This document shows positions 36,687-45,686 of a stretch of DNA of 61,947 nt, piece after piece. Made by a program: the position numbers and the translations under genes. Where the stretch lies: assembly GCA_003151595.1 (NCBI GenBank), contig PLXW01000122.1, positions 13,574-75,520 on the forward strand, in the 5' to 3' direction. The stretch's first letter is position 1. Each line of letters starts with the position of its first letter. Origin of the DNA: Myxococcales bacterium (GTDB lineage Bacteria; Myxococcota; Polyangia; Polyangiales; Polyangiaceae). The notes below the pieces were generated by a model. It was not told the DNA's origin. It did no database searches and saw nothing but the letters and a program-made list of their open reading frames with translations.

Positions 36687-38990
36687 CTACTTGCCCGTCT
36701 CTAGGAAAGTCACCGCGCGCTCGAGCACTTCGTCGCGGCCTGCACGCAGCCCGTCGATCGTGGGTCGGACCTCGATCTCCGGTACGAGACCGGTGCGCTG
36801 CAGTTGCCTACCGTCGGCGTGACGCACGTCGTGGCCGCTGAAACGAACGTGTAGCCCGCCGGGAAGCGACAGGTCCGTGATGTCTCCATTGGCACCCGCA
36901 GTCTGCGATCCGATGAACGTCGTTCCGTTCGCGGCTTCGAAGAAGAGCCCCGTGTGCTCCGCTTGGCTCATCGTTCGTTCATCGATCAACATGACCGTCT
37001 TGCCGCGGTAGAGCGGCTTGTCGGTCGAGGGAATAGGCTGCTCGAAGTAGCTGAGCGTGCCGCTCCCCGGTGACACGAACGGCTCGAAGAACTGCGCCGC
37101 GATCTTGGTCTTTCGTACGTTCAGGCGCGGGGCGATCGCCCACGCCGTGCCGTGTGGATAGCCACGCATGTCGAACACGATCGCGGGCGACTTCTCGAAG
37201 GCCGCAAACATGGCGTCAACGTCCTTCACCTCGAGCCGATCGAGGTCGGCGTACCCGATGCCGCCGTCGAGCAATCGAAACACGGGTCCCGGTCGTTTCG
37301 CCGTCGGCCACTCCTTCGATCGCCCAACGACGACGCTGTGCGATTCGCCCCGATCAGGCGTGACGGTGAACGCGAGCTTGGCTTGCGGATCGCCCCGAAG
37401 CGCCGCGCGCGCCGACCACAAGGTTCGGGTCACTTCGTTCGATGCGGCCAGCAGCTTCGAGACGCGCGCCATGCGCGTCGCGATCGGCTCCCCATCGACC
37501 GCGGTCACGACGTCCCCGATGCTCATTTTGGCATCGCCCACTGCCGCGGCATCGGTGATCCCCGTCACCACGACTCGTCCTTCGACGACCCGGACTTCGA
37601 ACGGCGCGTTCGCCGTTCCTCGCACTCGGTCCAGCTCGTCGCTCCCCCACACGCCGACGTGACCATCCGGAATGCGCGCGGCGAGCTCGGCGACGGCAAG
37701 CGCGTACTCGCGCGCGTTGGAGGCCGACTCGAACCGCGGCAGTGCCTCGGCGAGGGATTGATCCCAGGCGTCGCCCATCAGCGGGAGGTACGGGTAGAAA
37801 TAGTGAATCACGCTCCAGAAACGGAAGAGCGCGAGCACTCGGTGCTCCCTCGTCGGGTAGGGCTCCGACGCGTAGGTGGCATCGGGATGCCACGCCGGAG
37901 GGCGGTCCGGAGATCCTTTCTGAACGACCCGCTTCGTGCGGGGCGGATGCTTCGCTGCGCTCACCACCGCCTGCTCGACGTTCACGTCGGCCATCGCGGC
38001 GCCGAGCACGAGGTCGGGTTCGCGCGGCAGCGAGTCGGCGGCTTCGGCGAGGCGCAGGTGCGCGACGTAGCCGCCGGGAAGCTCGACGTCGTCCGTCTCG
38101 ACGAGCGTGTTCCCCGAGAGGGCTCCTTGCGCTGCGATGATCGCGTCTCCCGAGCGATGCATGGCCCACGCGACATCGGGCACGGAGCCGAGCTCGTTGG
38201 TGAGAAAGACGACGCGAGAGGGACGAGGGGTCGTGCCGGCCGGGTAACTATCGGCGAGCACGGATGCGAGAAGAGTCGAGTAGCCACCCGAAGTCGCCAA
38301 CGTCTGCGGGCGATACCCTCGGTGCTCGATCTTTCGTTGCACACTCCCGACGCCTTCATGGATCGTCAGGTGAGACGCCACGCGCTCGATGGCCATTGCC
38401 GACAACTCGCCCACGTTCCTATCCGTCGCGCGCAGATCGATGACGGCGAGCTTGGCTTGCGCGAGCTCTTTGACGAGGCGCTCACCCTCCGCCTCGAGCC
38501 CGCGCCAGTCGGTCACACTGACGGGCACTACGGTGACGCCGTCGACGACATGAGCAGGGACCGCAGCGCGAGGGGCGCTCGTCGTAGAGCTCGAAGAAGC
38601 CGCGAGATCGACTCGCGTCACGGGATCGTGAAGCGAGTCGAGTAGCGCCTTCACGGCGGCAACCTCGTCAGCGTCCGTCTGGGCGGCGAGCGCCTTCGGA
38701 AGCGCAGCGACGAGCGCGGCATCCCAGTCGACTGAACCCGCCGCGACCCACGGGTGCTCGTAGCGAATTTCGCCCCAGAGTCGGCAGAGGCGAATCAGGC
38801 GCGCCGTTCGTGGGTCGACTGCCGGCGCCGTCGGCTCGTTGGGAGTGGCGAGCGGTGGCGGAGCGACGGGCGGGAGGACGCTCGACGACGCACATGGCGG
38901 CGTAGCCGTGCGTGGCGCCGATACCGGAGGAGGCGGCGCAGCGACGCACGCGGACAAGGCGAGAAGACTGAGGAGGAAGGGGGACCGCAT
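36687..38990 (-). CDS. S41 family peptidase lipoprotein (C-terminal processing type)
   Basis: A 767-residue protein. The short signal peptide ends LLALSAC (lipobox) and a Pro/Thr spacer follows. It contains two S41-related regions: an N-terminal part (about 50-330) that lacks a clear Ser/Lys pair, and a C-terminal part with a PDZ segment (SIGDVVTAVDGEPI), IVFDMRGYPHGT, and the catalytic region TMSQAEHTG with SQTAGANGDITDLSLPGG. The final DGLRAGRDEVLERAV is typical of this subfamily. These periplasmic serine proteases trim or degrade exported proteins. The start is moved to M at 38990, which fits the signal peptide. Convergent with lolD by 14 nt. Confidence 0.85.
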   Translation of the reverse strand: MRSPFLLSLLALSACVAAPPPPVSAPRTATPPCASSSVLPPVAPPPLATPNEPTAPAVDPRTARLIRLCRLWGEIRYEHPWVAAGSVDWDAALVAALPKALAAQTDADEVAAVKALLDSLHDPVTRVDLAASSSSTTSAPRAAVPAHVVDGVTVVPVSVTDWRGLEAEGERLVKELAQAKLAVIDLRATDRNVGELSAMAIERVASHLTIHEGVGSVQRKIEHRGYRPQTLATSGGYSTLLASVLADSYPAGTTPRPSRVVFLTNELGSVPDVAWAMHRSGDAIIAAQGALSGNTLVETDDVELPGGYVAHLRLAEAADSLPREPDLVLGAAMADVNVEQAVVSAAKHPPRTKRVVQKGSPDRPPAWHPDATYASEPYPTREHRVLALFRFWSVIHYFYPYLPLMGDAWDQSLAEALPRFESASNAREYALAVAELAARIPDGHVGVWGSDELDRVRGTANAPFEVRVVEGRVVVTGITDAAAVGDAKMSIGDVVTAVDGEPIATRMARVSKLLAASNEVTRTLWSARAALRGDPQAKLAFTVTPDRGESHSVVVGRSKEWPTAKRPGPVFRLLDGGIGYADLDRLEVKDVDAMFAAFEKSPAIVFDMRGYPHGTAWAIAPRLNVRKTKIAAQFFEPFVSPGSGTLSYFEQPIPSTDKPLYRGKTVMLIDERTMSQAEHTGLFFEAANGTTFIGSQTAGANGDITDLSLPGGLHVRFSGHDVRHADGRQLQRTGLVPEIEVRPTIDGLRAGRDEVLERAVTFLETGK

Positions 38991-39052
38991 CGCGCGGACC
39001 ATACCGCCGAATGTGGGCTAAGCGCGCCGGGACACCGCCTACCGGCTTCGAC

Positions 39053-39976
39053 TCACCACTTCACGACCACCGTCGCCGGCGTCACCAGCGCATTGCACTT
39101 GTCGAAGCTCACCGTGACCGGGAGCGCGATCGATCCGGTCGGGTCCTTCGACTTCACCTCGACCTGAGGCACCACCTGCTCGGCGCGGAGCGCGCGCAGG
39201 ATCTCCGGCGGGCACGTCAGGCGAACGTCGACCTCGGCCGGGTACGTGCGCGCTTTCGGCGGACCCAGGACGGCCACCGACAGCTTGGTGAACGGGCGCT
39301 CGACGAGCTCGCGCGCGATCTCGGACGACACTTTCACCGCGGCTTCGTCGTATTTCAGACCGACGCGCTTATCGATCGCCAGCTCGCGCGTGTACGACCC
39401 TTCGACGAGCCCCGTCACGTCGAACGCTTCGGCGCGCGCGTGTTGCATCCGGAGCACCTCGGTCTTCGGGCCGCGGATGCGCACGACCGGAGGATCCGAG
39501 ACCGGCACTCCCTTCACGACGTACCCGCTCGCCGGGCTCCCCACGACGCTCACTTCGATCGGCACGTCGCGCACGATCTCGTCTTCCCACTGAAGGTCGA
39601 CCATCGGCGGCTCGATCTGCTCGACGCGCACGCCCGGCGGCACGTGCACCATCTGCGGATCGAGCTGCATCTCCTTCTCGGTCCCCTCGTGCGCGTCGAC
39701 CTGCAACGTTCCCAGATCGTCCACGTGCAGATCGTCGAGCGCCGCGCGCGATCCGCGCAACGTCAACCTGACCTTCGTCGCGCTCTGGCTCACGAGCGTG
39801 CGGTTCGCGCTGTCGGGCGGCACGCGGACGATGACGCCCACGTCGATCACGCGCTGCGCGTCCTGCGCGTCGTGAACCAACGAATAGAGGACGAGCGCGA
39901 ACGCGAACGACAGAATCTTGAGGTTCAGGTTCTCCGTGAAGAGAGACCGAACGCGGTCGGCGAAATCGAGCGCCAT
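39053..39976 (-). CDS. cdaR: CdaR-like (YbbR domain) regulator of diadenylate cyclase
   Basis: A 307-residue protein with one N-terminal membrane anchor (NLNLKILSFAFALVLYSLV, residues 16-34) and an extracytoplasmic part built of YbbR-like beta repeats: VIVRVPPDSANRTLVSQS, VRLTLRGSRAALDDL, VEVSVVGSPASGYVVKGVPVSDP and RTYPAEVDVRLTCP. In Firmicutes CdaR binds CdaA and modulates c-di-AMP synthesis. Here the gene starts 3 nt after the cdaA stop, so they are co-translated. glmM, which often follows, is absent. Confidence 0.85.
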   Translation of the reverse strand: MALDFADRVRSLFTENLNLKILSFAFALVLYSLVHDAQDAQRVIDVGVIVRVPPDSANRTLVSQSATKVRLTLRGSRAALDDLHVDDLGTLQVDAHEGTEKEMQLDPQMVHVPPGVRVEQIEPPMVDLQWEDEIVRDVPIEVSVVGSPASGYVVKGVPVSDPPVVRIRGPKTEVLRMQHARAEAFDVTGLVEGSYTRELAIDKRVGLKYDEAAVKVSSEIARELVERPFTKLSVAVLGPPKARTYPAEVDVRLTCPPEILRALRAEQVVPQVEVKSKDPTGSIALPVTVSFDKCNALVTPATVVVKW

Positions 39977-39979
39977 GAT

Positions 39980-41047
39980 CTATTGCTCCGACTCGCCCGG
40001 CTTCGGAGAGCCCGTCGACGTCGATGGCGGAGGCGTCTCGATGGGCATGGCCGTCGGCATCGGCGCCGGCTGCATGGGCTGCGTCGTGAGCTGCGTCGCC
40101 GGATCGACGCGCGGCTGTAGCGGCGTCACCATGAGCGAGCCGGTGGCGCTCGACGGCACGGGGACCGAGTCGGCGGGATCGGGCATCGGCAGCGTGATGC
40201 GGAAGCTCCCGGTCTGCATCTGGCCCGGCTTGCGCGGCGTCGCCGACTTCTTCTTTCGCGGACGCTGGCCGAAGAGGCCGAGGAGCGCTTGCCGCAGCGA
40301 GGCGCCGTCGAGGTTCGAGACGATGTTGCCGTTGAAGCAGAAGCTGATCGTGCCGCGTTCTTCGCTGACGACGACCACGACCGCGTCGGTCTCTTCGGTG
40401 ATCCCGAGCGCCGCGCGGTGGCGCGAGCCGAGCGATTTGTCGAGCACGCGCGAGTCGGGCATCGGGAAGAACACGCCCGCCTTCGCCACGCGCAGGTTGC
40501 GGATGATGACCGCGCCGTCGTGCAGCTTGTTCACGCTCTCGGGGACGAACATGCTCACCAGCAGGTCGCGCTGCACCACCGAGTCGACCGTCGTCCCCTG
40601 CCCCACCACGAACTCGTCGAGGTTCGCTTCCTGCTCGAAGCAGATGAGCGCCCCCATGCGGTGACGCGCGAGCTCGGTGACCGCCGCCACCACCTCGTCG
40701 ATCACCCGTGACTCCTGCTGCCGCGCGATGCCGCCGAAGAACGCGCGCGCGCCGACGCGCATGAGGCCGCGACGGATGTCGTTCTGGAAGACGACGACCA
40801 CGATCAAGATGATCGACGACAGGAGCGTCGAGAGCAGGTTGTAGAGCGTGATGAAGCCCGCCCACTTGGCGATCACGTACACGAGGAAGATGACGCCGAG
40901 CCCGGTCCCCATCTGCATCGCGCGCGTGCCGCGGAGGACGAGCAGCGCGCGGTAGACCGCCCAGGTGACGACGGCGATGTCGAGGATGTCGGTGATGATG
41001 TCCTTCGCGGGCCTCCGCGCGAACAGGTGGAGGAGCCCCTCGAGCAT
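39980..41047 (-). CDS. cdaA: Diadenylate cyclase CdaA
   Basis: A 355-residue protein that makes c-di-AMP from two ATP. Three N-terminal membrane helices span residues 22-90. The DAC domain (about 105-265) has HDGA (D177, G178, A179) and SRHR (R209, H210, R211), both needed for catalysis. A Pro-rich tail of roughly 85 residues, absent from typical CdaA, follows. The start ATG shares one base with the folP stop (TGATG), so translation is coupled. With cdaR downstream and a PgpH-like hydrolase divergent upstream, the locus looks like a c-di-AMP control unit. Confidence 0.93.
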   Translation of the reverse strand: MLEGLLHLFARRPAKDIITDILDIAVVTWAVYRALLVLRGTRAMQMGTGLGVIFLVYVIAKWAGFITLYNLLSTLLSSIILIVVVVFQNDIRRGLMRVGARAFFGGIARQQESRVIDEVVAAVTELARHRMGALICFEQEANLDEFVVGQGTTVDSVVQRDLLVSMFVPESVNKLHDGAVIIRNLRVAKAGVFFPMPDSRVLDKSLGSRHRAALGITEETDAVVVVVSEERGTISFCFNGNIVSNLDGASLRQALLGLFGQRPRKKKSATPRKPGQMQTGSFRITLPMPDPADSVPVPSSATGSLMVTPLQPRVDPATQLTTQPMQPAPMPTAMPIETPPPSTSTGSPKPGESEQ

Positions 41048-41931
41048 CAGGGGGCCTCGCTGCGATCGCGGAGGGCGCGATCGAGATCGATGGCCTGGCG
41101 CGTGGCGCGCACGTCGTGAACGCGGAGCACGGCGGCTCCCTCGCGCGCGGCGTAGACGGCCGCGGCGATCGACGCGCCGAGGCGCTCGGCCGGAGGGGCG
41201 TGCGCGTCGGCGACGGCGAGAAACGATTTTCGGCTCGCGCCCACGACCACGGGAACGCCCACCTTGCGGACGATCTTCGACGTGGCCGCCAGGAGCGCGA
41301 GGCTCTGCCGCGCGTTCTTCGCGAAGCCGAGCCCCGGGTCCATCAGCAGCGCGTCGCCCGGGAGCCCTTTCTCGATCGCGCGCTCGGCCGCGACACGCCA
41401 CTCGGCGATCACGTCGCGCACGACGTCCTCGTAGGCATCGTCGGGGTACGCGCTGTACCCACGGAGCGCGCTCATCGGTTCGCGCGAGTGCATCAAGACG
41501 AGGGCGGCGCCGTTCGAGGCGCACACACTGGCGAGGTCCTCGTCGCGCAGGCACGACACGTCGTTCACCGCCGACGCCCCCGCATCGAGGCACGCGCTCG
41601 CGACCTCGGGGCTGGTCGTGTCGATCGTCACGCACGCCCCCGCGTCCACGGCGAGCGCCACCACGTCACGCACGCGCGCGATCTGCTCCTTCGGCGAGAC
41701 CTCTACCGCACCGGGTCGCGTCGACTCGCCCCCCACGTCGATGAAGTCGGCCCCCTCTTCCATGAGCTGCCGAACGCGCGAGAGGGCGTCTTCCTTCGAG
41801 AAAAAGCGACCGCCGTCGCTGAACGAGTCGGGCGTGACGTTGCAGATCCCCATCAACGCGACGCCACGACGCGCGCGCGCGGATTCGAGGACCTGAAGAA
41901 AGCGTTCTCTGCGCCGACCCACGACCACCAC
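41047..41931 (-). CDS. folP: Dihydropteroate synthase
   Basis: A 294-residue enzyme that joins p-aminobenzoate to hydroxymethyl-dihydropterin diphosphate in folate synthesis. The family motifs are clear: MGICNVTPDSFSDGGRF, DFIDVGGESTRPGA, TIDTTSPEVA, NDVSCLRD, LLMDPGLGFAKN and GASRKSFL. It heads the folP-cdaA-cdaR operon. The start is a GTG at 41931 preceded by AGGGG; nearby GTG codons make the exact start uncertain by a few residues. The order folP-cdaA-cdaR recurs in many bacteria. Confidence 0.93.
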   Translation of the reverse strand: MVVVGRRRERFLQVLESARARRGVALMGICNVTPDSFSDGGRFFSKEDALSRVRQLMEEGADFIDVGGESTRPGAVEVSPKEQIARVRDVVALAVDAGACVTIDTTSPEVASACLDAGASAVNDVSCLRDEDLASVCASNGAALVLMHSREPMSALRGYSAYPDDAYEDVVRDVIAEWRVAAERAIEKGLPGDALLMDPGLGFAKNARQSLALLAATSKIVRKVGVPVVVGASRKSFLAVADAHAPPAERLGASIAAAVYAAREGAAVLRVHDVRATRQAIDLDRALRDRSEAP

Positions 41932-41974
41932 CCCTCAGATGCACGCCACGCCGGGCAGGGCGCGGACGCACCGT

Positions 41975-42019
41975 CAACCTTTCTGGCGTAGCAACCGCCG
42001 CGCCTACCGGCAACCTTTC
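41975..42019 (+). promoter_or_regulatory. Direct repeats in the folP / PgpH-like divergent promoter region
   Basis: The sequence CAACCTTTC occurs at 41975-41983 and again at 42011-42019, each preceded by ACCG plus one base. The copies are 36 bp apart in the 190-bp gap between two divergent genes, just upstream of a likely -35. They could bind a regulator of the c-di-AMP locus. No factor is implicated by the sequence. Confidence 0.4.
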
Positions 42020-42024
42020 ACGAG

Positions 42025-42054
42025 TTGACCCTGACAGGAACCGCGAGCTAGCGT
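42025..42054 (+). promoter_or_regulatory. Candidate sigma-70 promoter of the PgpH-like gene
   Basis: TTGACC (42025-42030), an 18-bp spacer and TAGCGT (42049-42054). The -10 has the TAGnnT form common in myxobacterial housekeeping promoters, and a similar box occurs upstream of ribA. The start codon at 42122 lies 67 nt downstream. Confidence 0.45.
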
Positions 42055-42121
42055 CCCCCTCACGACGAGCGGCATTTCGTGCGGTTTCTCGCACGAGCCC
42101 CTCCGAGGCGAACCCCCTTCG

Positions 42122-43756
42122 ATGCTGCGCACGAGAGTCCGAGCAGGGGCGGCCGCCGGGGTGGTCATGAGCCTCTTCTTCGCGGCGGTGCTCACGCTCG
42201 TGCAGAGGTCTGACGCCATCATCGATGCCTGGGTGCCGCACGTCGGCCAGCCCGCGCCGGTGACGCTCCGCGTTCCGTACGCGCCGCTCATCGTGAAGAC
42301 CTCGCGCACCGGGATCGCGTACGGCCACGCGCGCGTCGTGATCCCGCGCGGCACCGTGCTCGACGAAGCCATCGAAGGGCACCGCGTGGCCATGGCCTTC
42401 GAAGCGAGCCGTCGCGAAGGGTGGCCGGTCGCGCGGCTGCTCGCCTCGTTCGGAATCTACTTCGCGCTCCTGTTGATGGCCTCGACGTACCTGCGCCGCT
42501 TCGGCAGCGCGCGGACGCGCCTCCTCCGGATGCAGCTCGGCCTCTTCACGGCCATGACGATCCTGGTGACGGCGGCCAAGGCGATCCTCCTCTTCACCGC
42601 GCTGCCCGAGATGTGGATCCCGCTGGCCACGGTGCCGCTATGGATCGCGCTGTCGTTCGATCGGCGAACGGCGTTCCTGGTGAACGTGATGCTGGCCTTC
42701 ATGGCCGCGTCGCTCCTCTTGTTCGATCTCCCGCTGCTCACCGTGCTCATCACGCGCGGCCTGGCCTCGAGCCTCTTCTTCCGGAACAAGAAGCACCCGT
42801 GGACGATGGTCCCCGCGGGGCTCGGGGGCGGCATCGTGGCGTGCTGCATCTACGCGGCGATTCGCGTCACGTTCGAAGGGAGCTACTCGGCGCTGGAAGA
42901 CTTGAGCCTGCTGGCGGGCTCACCGCTCGTCGCGTGCGTCGGCGGCGGCGCGCTGGCGGGACTGCTCGGCGTCTTCCTGCGACGACCGGCGGAGCGCTTG
43001 CTCGGAGGCGTCTCGCGCGATCGCCTGATCGAGCTGACCGATCTCGATCAAGCGATGCTCCAGAAGATGGCGGCCGAAGCGCCCGGCTCGTGGGAGCACG
43101 CGCGCGCCATGGCGAACCTGGCGGAGGCGGCGGCCGCGGCGATCGGTGCCGACACGCTCCTCACGCGCGTCGGCGCCTACTACCACGACCTCGGCAAGAC
43201 GATTCAGCCCAAGTACTTCGTCGAGAACCTGCTCCCCGGCGAGCGCTCGCCGCACGAAGATCTCGACCCCGACGTGAGCGCCGACGCGATCATGGCGCAC
43301 GTCGTTCAGGGGACGAAGCTGCTGCGCGAGGCGCGCATCCCCGAGCCGGTCGTCGAGTTCGCGTACACGCACCATGGCACGCAGACGATCGAGTTCTTCT
43401 GGCACAAGTGCCTGGAGCGCGGGAACCCGAAGAACCTGAAGGAAGACTTCTTCCGCTATCCGGGGATGAAGCCGCAGACCAAAGAGACGGCGATCCTCAT
43501 GCTCGTCGATTCGATCGAAGCGGCGAGCCGCACGATCCAGCCGCCCGACCGCGACAAGTTCGAGACGATGATCCAGCGCGTCGTCTTCACGAAGCTGAAG
43601 AGCGGCCAGCTCGACGAGAGCGGCCTCACGCTCGAGGACCTGCGCACGATCACGGTGCGCATGTCCGATACGCTGGTGAACATGTACCACGGGAGGATCA
43701 AGTACCCGTGGCAGCGGGAGTCGCGGGAGTCGCTGGCGAAGATCAAACCGAATTAG
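42122..43756 (+). CDS. PgpH-like membrane HD hydrolase, likely c-di-AMP phosphodiesterase
   Basis: A 544-residue protein. One N-terminal helix and a short extracellular stretch (about residues 30-105) precede seven or so membrane segments (about 108-290). A cytoplasmic HD domain follows, with H326 in SWEHARAMANL, YYHDLGK (H355, D356), the THHGT pair (near H417) and D463 in MLVDSIEAASR. PgpH proteins in Firmicutes degrade c-di-AMP to pApA. Full-length PgpH is near 700 residues, so this form has a much shorter extracellular 7TMR-HDED region. Its divergence from folP-cdaA-cdaR supports a c-di-AMP role. Confidence 0.85.
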   Translation: MLRTRVRAGAAAGVVMSLFFAAVLTLVQRSDAIIDAWVPHVGQPAPVTLRVPYAPLIVKTSRTGIAYGHARVVIPRGTVLDEAIEGHRVAMAFEASRREGWPVARLLASFGIYFALLLMASTYLRRFGSARTRLLRMQLGLFTAMTILVTAAKAILLFTALPEMWIPLATVPLWIALSFDRRTAFLVNVMLAFMAASLLLFDLPLLTVLITRGLASSLFFRNKKHPWTMVPAGLGGGIVACCIYAAIRVTFEGSYSALEDLSLLAGSPLVACVGGGALAGLLGVFLRRPAERLLGGVSRDRLIELTDLDQAMLQKMAAEAPGSWEHARAMANLAEAAAAAIGADTLLTRVGAYYHDLGKTIQPKYFVENLLPGERSPHEDLDPDVSADAIMAHVVQGTKLLREARIPEPVVEFAYTHHGTQTIEFFWHKCLERGNPKNLKEDFFRYPGMKPQTKETAILMLVDSIEAASRTIQPPDRDKFETMIQRVVFTKLKSGQLDESGLTLEDLRTITVRMSDTLVNMYHGRIKYPWQRESRESLAKIKPN

Positions 43757-43777
43757 GGCGCACCCTGGCCCATCTAA

Positions 43778-43883
43778 CCCTCACCCCCGGCCCCTCTCCC
43801 GCAAGGGGAGAGGGGAGGAGACGCAGATTCGATAGCTCCCCCTCTCCCTTTACGGGAGAGGGGGCGGGGGGGTGAGGGGACGC
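43778..43883. repeat. MITE/REP-like palindromic element, copy C
   Basis: About 106 bp from CCCTCACCCCC to GGTGAGGGGACGC, with hairpins CCCCTCTCCC-GCAA-GGGGAGAGGGG and CCCTCTCCC-TTTAC-GGGAGAGGG. It has the same ends, loop text and orientation as the copy at 6595-6737, but shorter spacers. It sits between the PgpH-like gene and the acyl-CoA dehydrogenase gene and ends 36 nt before the latter's start. Confidence 0.8.
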
Positions 43884-43918
43884 AGGGAGAGCTGGGGCGG
43901 GGAGTAACGGAGACCAAC

Positions 43919-45634
43919 ATGAACGAAGAGTCCTTCATGAAATCGCTCTTCCACGGCGTCATCGCCGAGAGCGTGATCTTCCCCTACCCCGAGCCCAGCG
44001 AAGGCGAAGCGGACGCGATCAACGCCATGCTGGAGAGCGTGCGGCGCTTCTTCGCGGCGAACGTCGACTCCGCGAAGATCGACGCGGCGCACGAGATTCC
44101 AGCGGACGTGATCGCCGGCTTGAAGGAGCTCGGGCTCTTCGGGATGCAGATCCCGACGGAGTACGGCGGCACGGGGATGTCGGCCACCGGCTACGCGCGC
44201 GTGATGCAGGAGATCGCGGCGCTCGATCCGGCCATCGCCGTGACGCTCGGCGGGCATCAGTCGATCGGGCTCAAGGGAATCCTCCTCTTCGGCACCGAAG
44301 ATCAGAAGCAGCGCTACCTGCCGAAGCTGGCCACGGGCGAGATGGTCGCCGCCTTCGCGCTCACCGAGCCGAGCGCAGGGAGCGACGCCGCCGCGATCCA
44401 GACGCGCGCCGACAAGGCCGACGACGGCGGGTACGTGATCAACGGGTCGAAGATCTGGATCACGAACGGCGGCTTCGCCGATCTGTTCACGGTCTTCGCG
44501 CGCACGTCTCCCGCCGAGGAAGGGGCCAAGCCACGCATCACGGCGTTCCTGGTCGAGCGGGCGATGGGCGTGAAGAGCGGTCCGAACGAGAAGAAGCTCG
44601 GCATCCGCGGCAGCTCCACGACGGCGATCTATTTCGACGACGTGCGCGTGCCGCCGAAGAACGTGCTGGGCGAAGTGGGGCGCGGCTTCAAGGTGGCGAT
44701 GGAGGTGCTCAACAGCGGGCGCCTGAGCATCGCGAGTGGCGCGGTGGGCGCGTCGAAGAAGCTGCTGAAGATGGCCGTCGAGCGCACGCAGGAGCGCAAG
44801 GCGTTCGGGCGATCGATCGGCGAATTCGGTCTCATCAAGGACAAGATCGCCACGATGATGGCCGAGACGTACGCGCTCGAGTGCGTGACGTACATGACGA
44901 CGGGCCTCATCGACAACCGCGTGGCCGACTACTCGATCGAGAGCGCGATCTGCAAAGTGCTCGGCTCGGAGACGGCGTGGCGCGTGGCGAACGAGGCGAT
45001 GCAGATCGCGGCGGGCGTCGGCTACATGCAGGAGTACCCGTACGAGCGGTGGCTGCGCGACGTTCGGATCAACCTGATCTTCGAGGGGACCAACGAGATC
45101 CTCCGTTGCTTCATCGCGCTCAGCGGCATGCAGGGGCCGGGGCGCGAGCTGGTCGACGTGGTGCGCGCGATGCGAGAGCCGATCAAGGGCTTCGGGCTGC
45201 TCAGCGATTTCGCGATTCGCAAAGCGCGAACGGCGCTGGGGCGAGAGCGGTTCTCGCGGGCGCACCCGCTGTTGAACCGCGAGGCGGTGGTGTTCGAGGA
45301 GTACGTGACCGCGCTGGGGAAGAACGTCGAGAAAGTCCTGCGCAAGCACGGGCGCGAGATCGCCGAGATGCAGTACACGCAGAAGCGCGTGGCCGACATG
45401 GCGATCGATCTGTACGCGGTGGCGAGCGTGATCGCGCGGACGTCGCGGGCGATCGACAAGCGGGGGGAAGAGGGCGCCAGGAGAGAGATTGATCTGGCGA
45501 CGGTGTTCGTCGCGGGGGCGGAGAAGCGACTGAGAGAGACGGTGCTGGCGTTCGATGCGAATGACGACGAGCTGAGGAAGGCGATCGCGTCGAAGTCGTA
45601 TGTGGACGGGGGGTATCCGCTGGACGTGGTGTAG
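43919..45634 (+). CDS. Acyl-CoA dehydrogenase, VLCAD/ACAD9-like
   Basis: A 571-residue FAD enzyme that introduces the first double bond of acyl-CoA beta-oxidation. The core has FGMQIPTEYGGTGMS, ALTEPSAGSDAAAIQT, WITNGGFADLFTVFA and DKIATMMAETYALECVTYMTTG. The catalytic base lies in IFEGTNEILR (the Glu of FEGTNEI). A C-terminal extension of about 170 residues matches the very-long-chain (VLCAD/ACAD9) group, which binds the membrane. The start is the ATG at 43919. No thiolase or hydratase is adjacent. Confidence 0.92.
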   Translation: MNEESFMKSLFHGVIAESVIFPYPEPSEGEADAINAMLESVRRFFAANVDSAKIDAAHEIPADVIAGLKELGLFGMQIPTEYGGTGMSATGYARVMQEIAALDPAIAVTLGGHQSIGLKGILLFGTEDQKQRYLPKLATGEMVAAFALTEPSAGSDAAAIQTRADKADDGGYVINGSKIWITNGGFADLFTVFARTSPAEEGAKPRITAFLVERAMGVKSGPNEKKLGIRGSSTTAIYFDDVRVPPKNVLGEVGRGFKVAMEVLNSGRLSIASGAVGASKKLLKMAVERTQERKAFGRSIGEFGLIKDKIATMMAETYALECVTYMTTGLIDNRVADYSIESAICKVLGSETAWRVANEAMQIAAGVGYMQEYPYERWLRDVRINLIFEGTNEILRCFIALSGMQGPGRELVDVVRAMREPIKGFGLLSDFAIRKARTALGRERFSRAHPLLNREAVVFEEYVTALGKNVEKVLRKHGREIAEMQYTQKRVADMAIDLYAVASVIARTSRAIDKRGEEGARREIDLATVFVAGAEKRLRETVLAFDANDDELRKAIASKSYVDGGYPLDVV

Positions 45635-45686
45635 GTGCGCGCGAAACCGGGGTCGGGGTCGCACGACAGGTCGACGCGCAGCTCAC

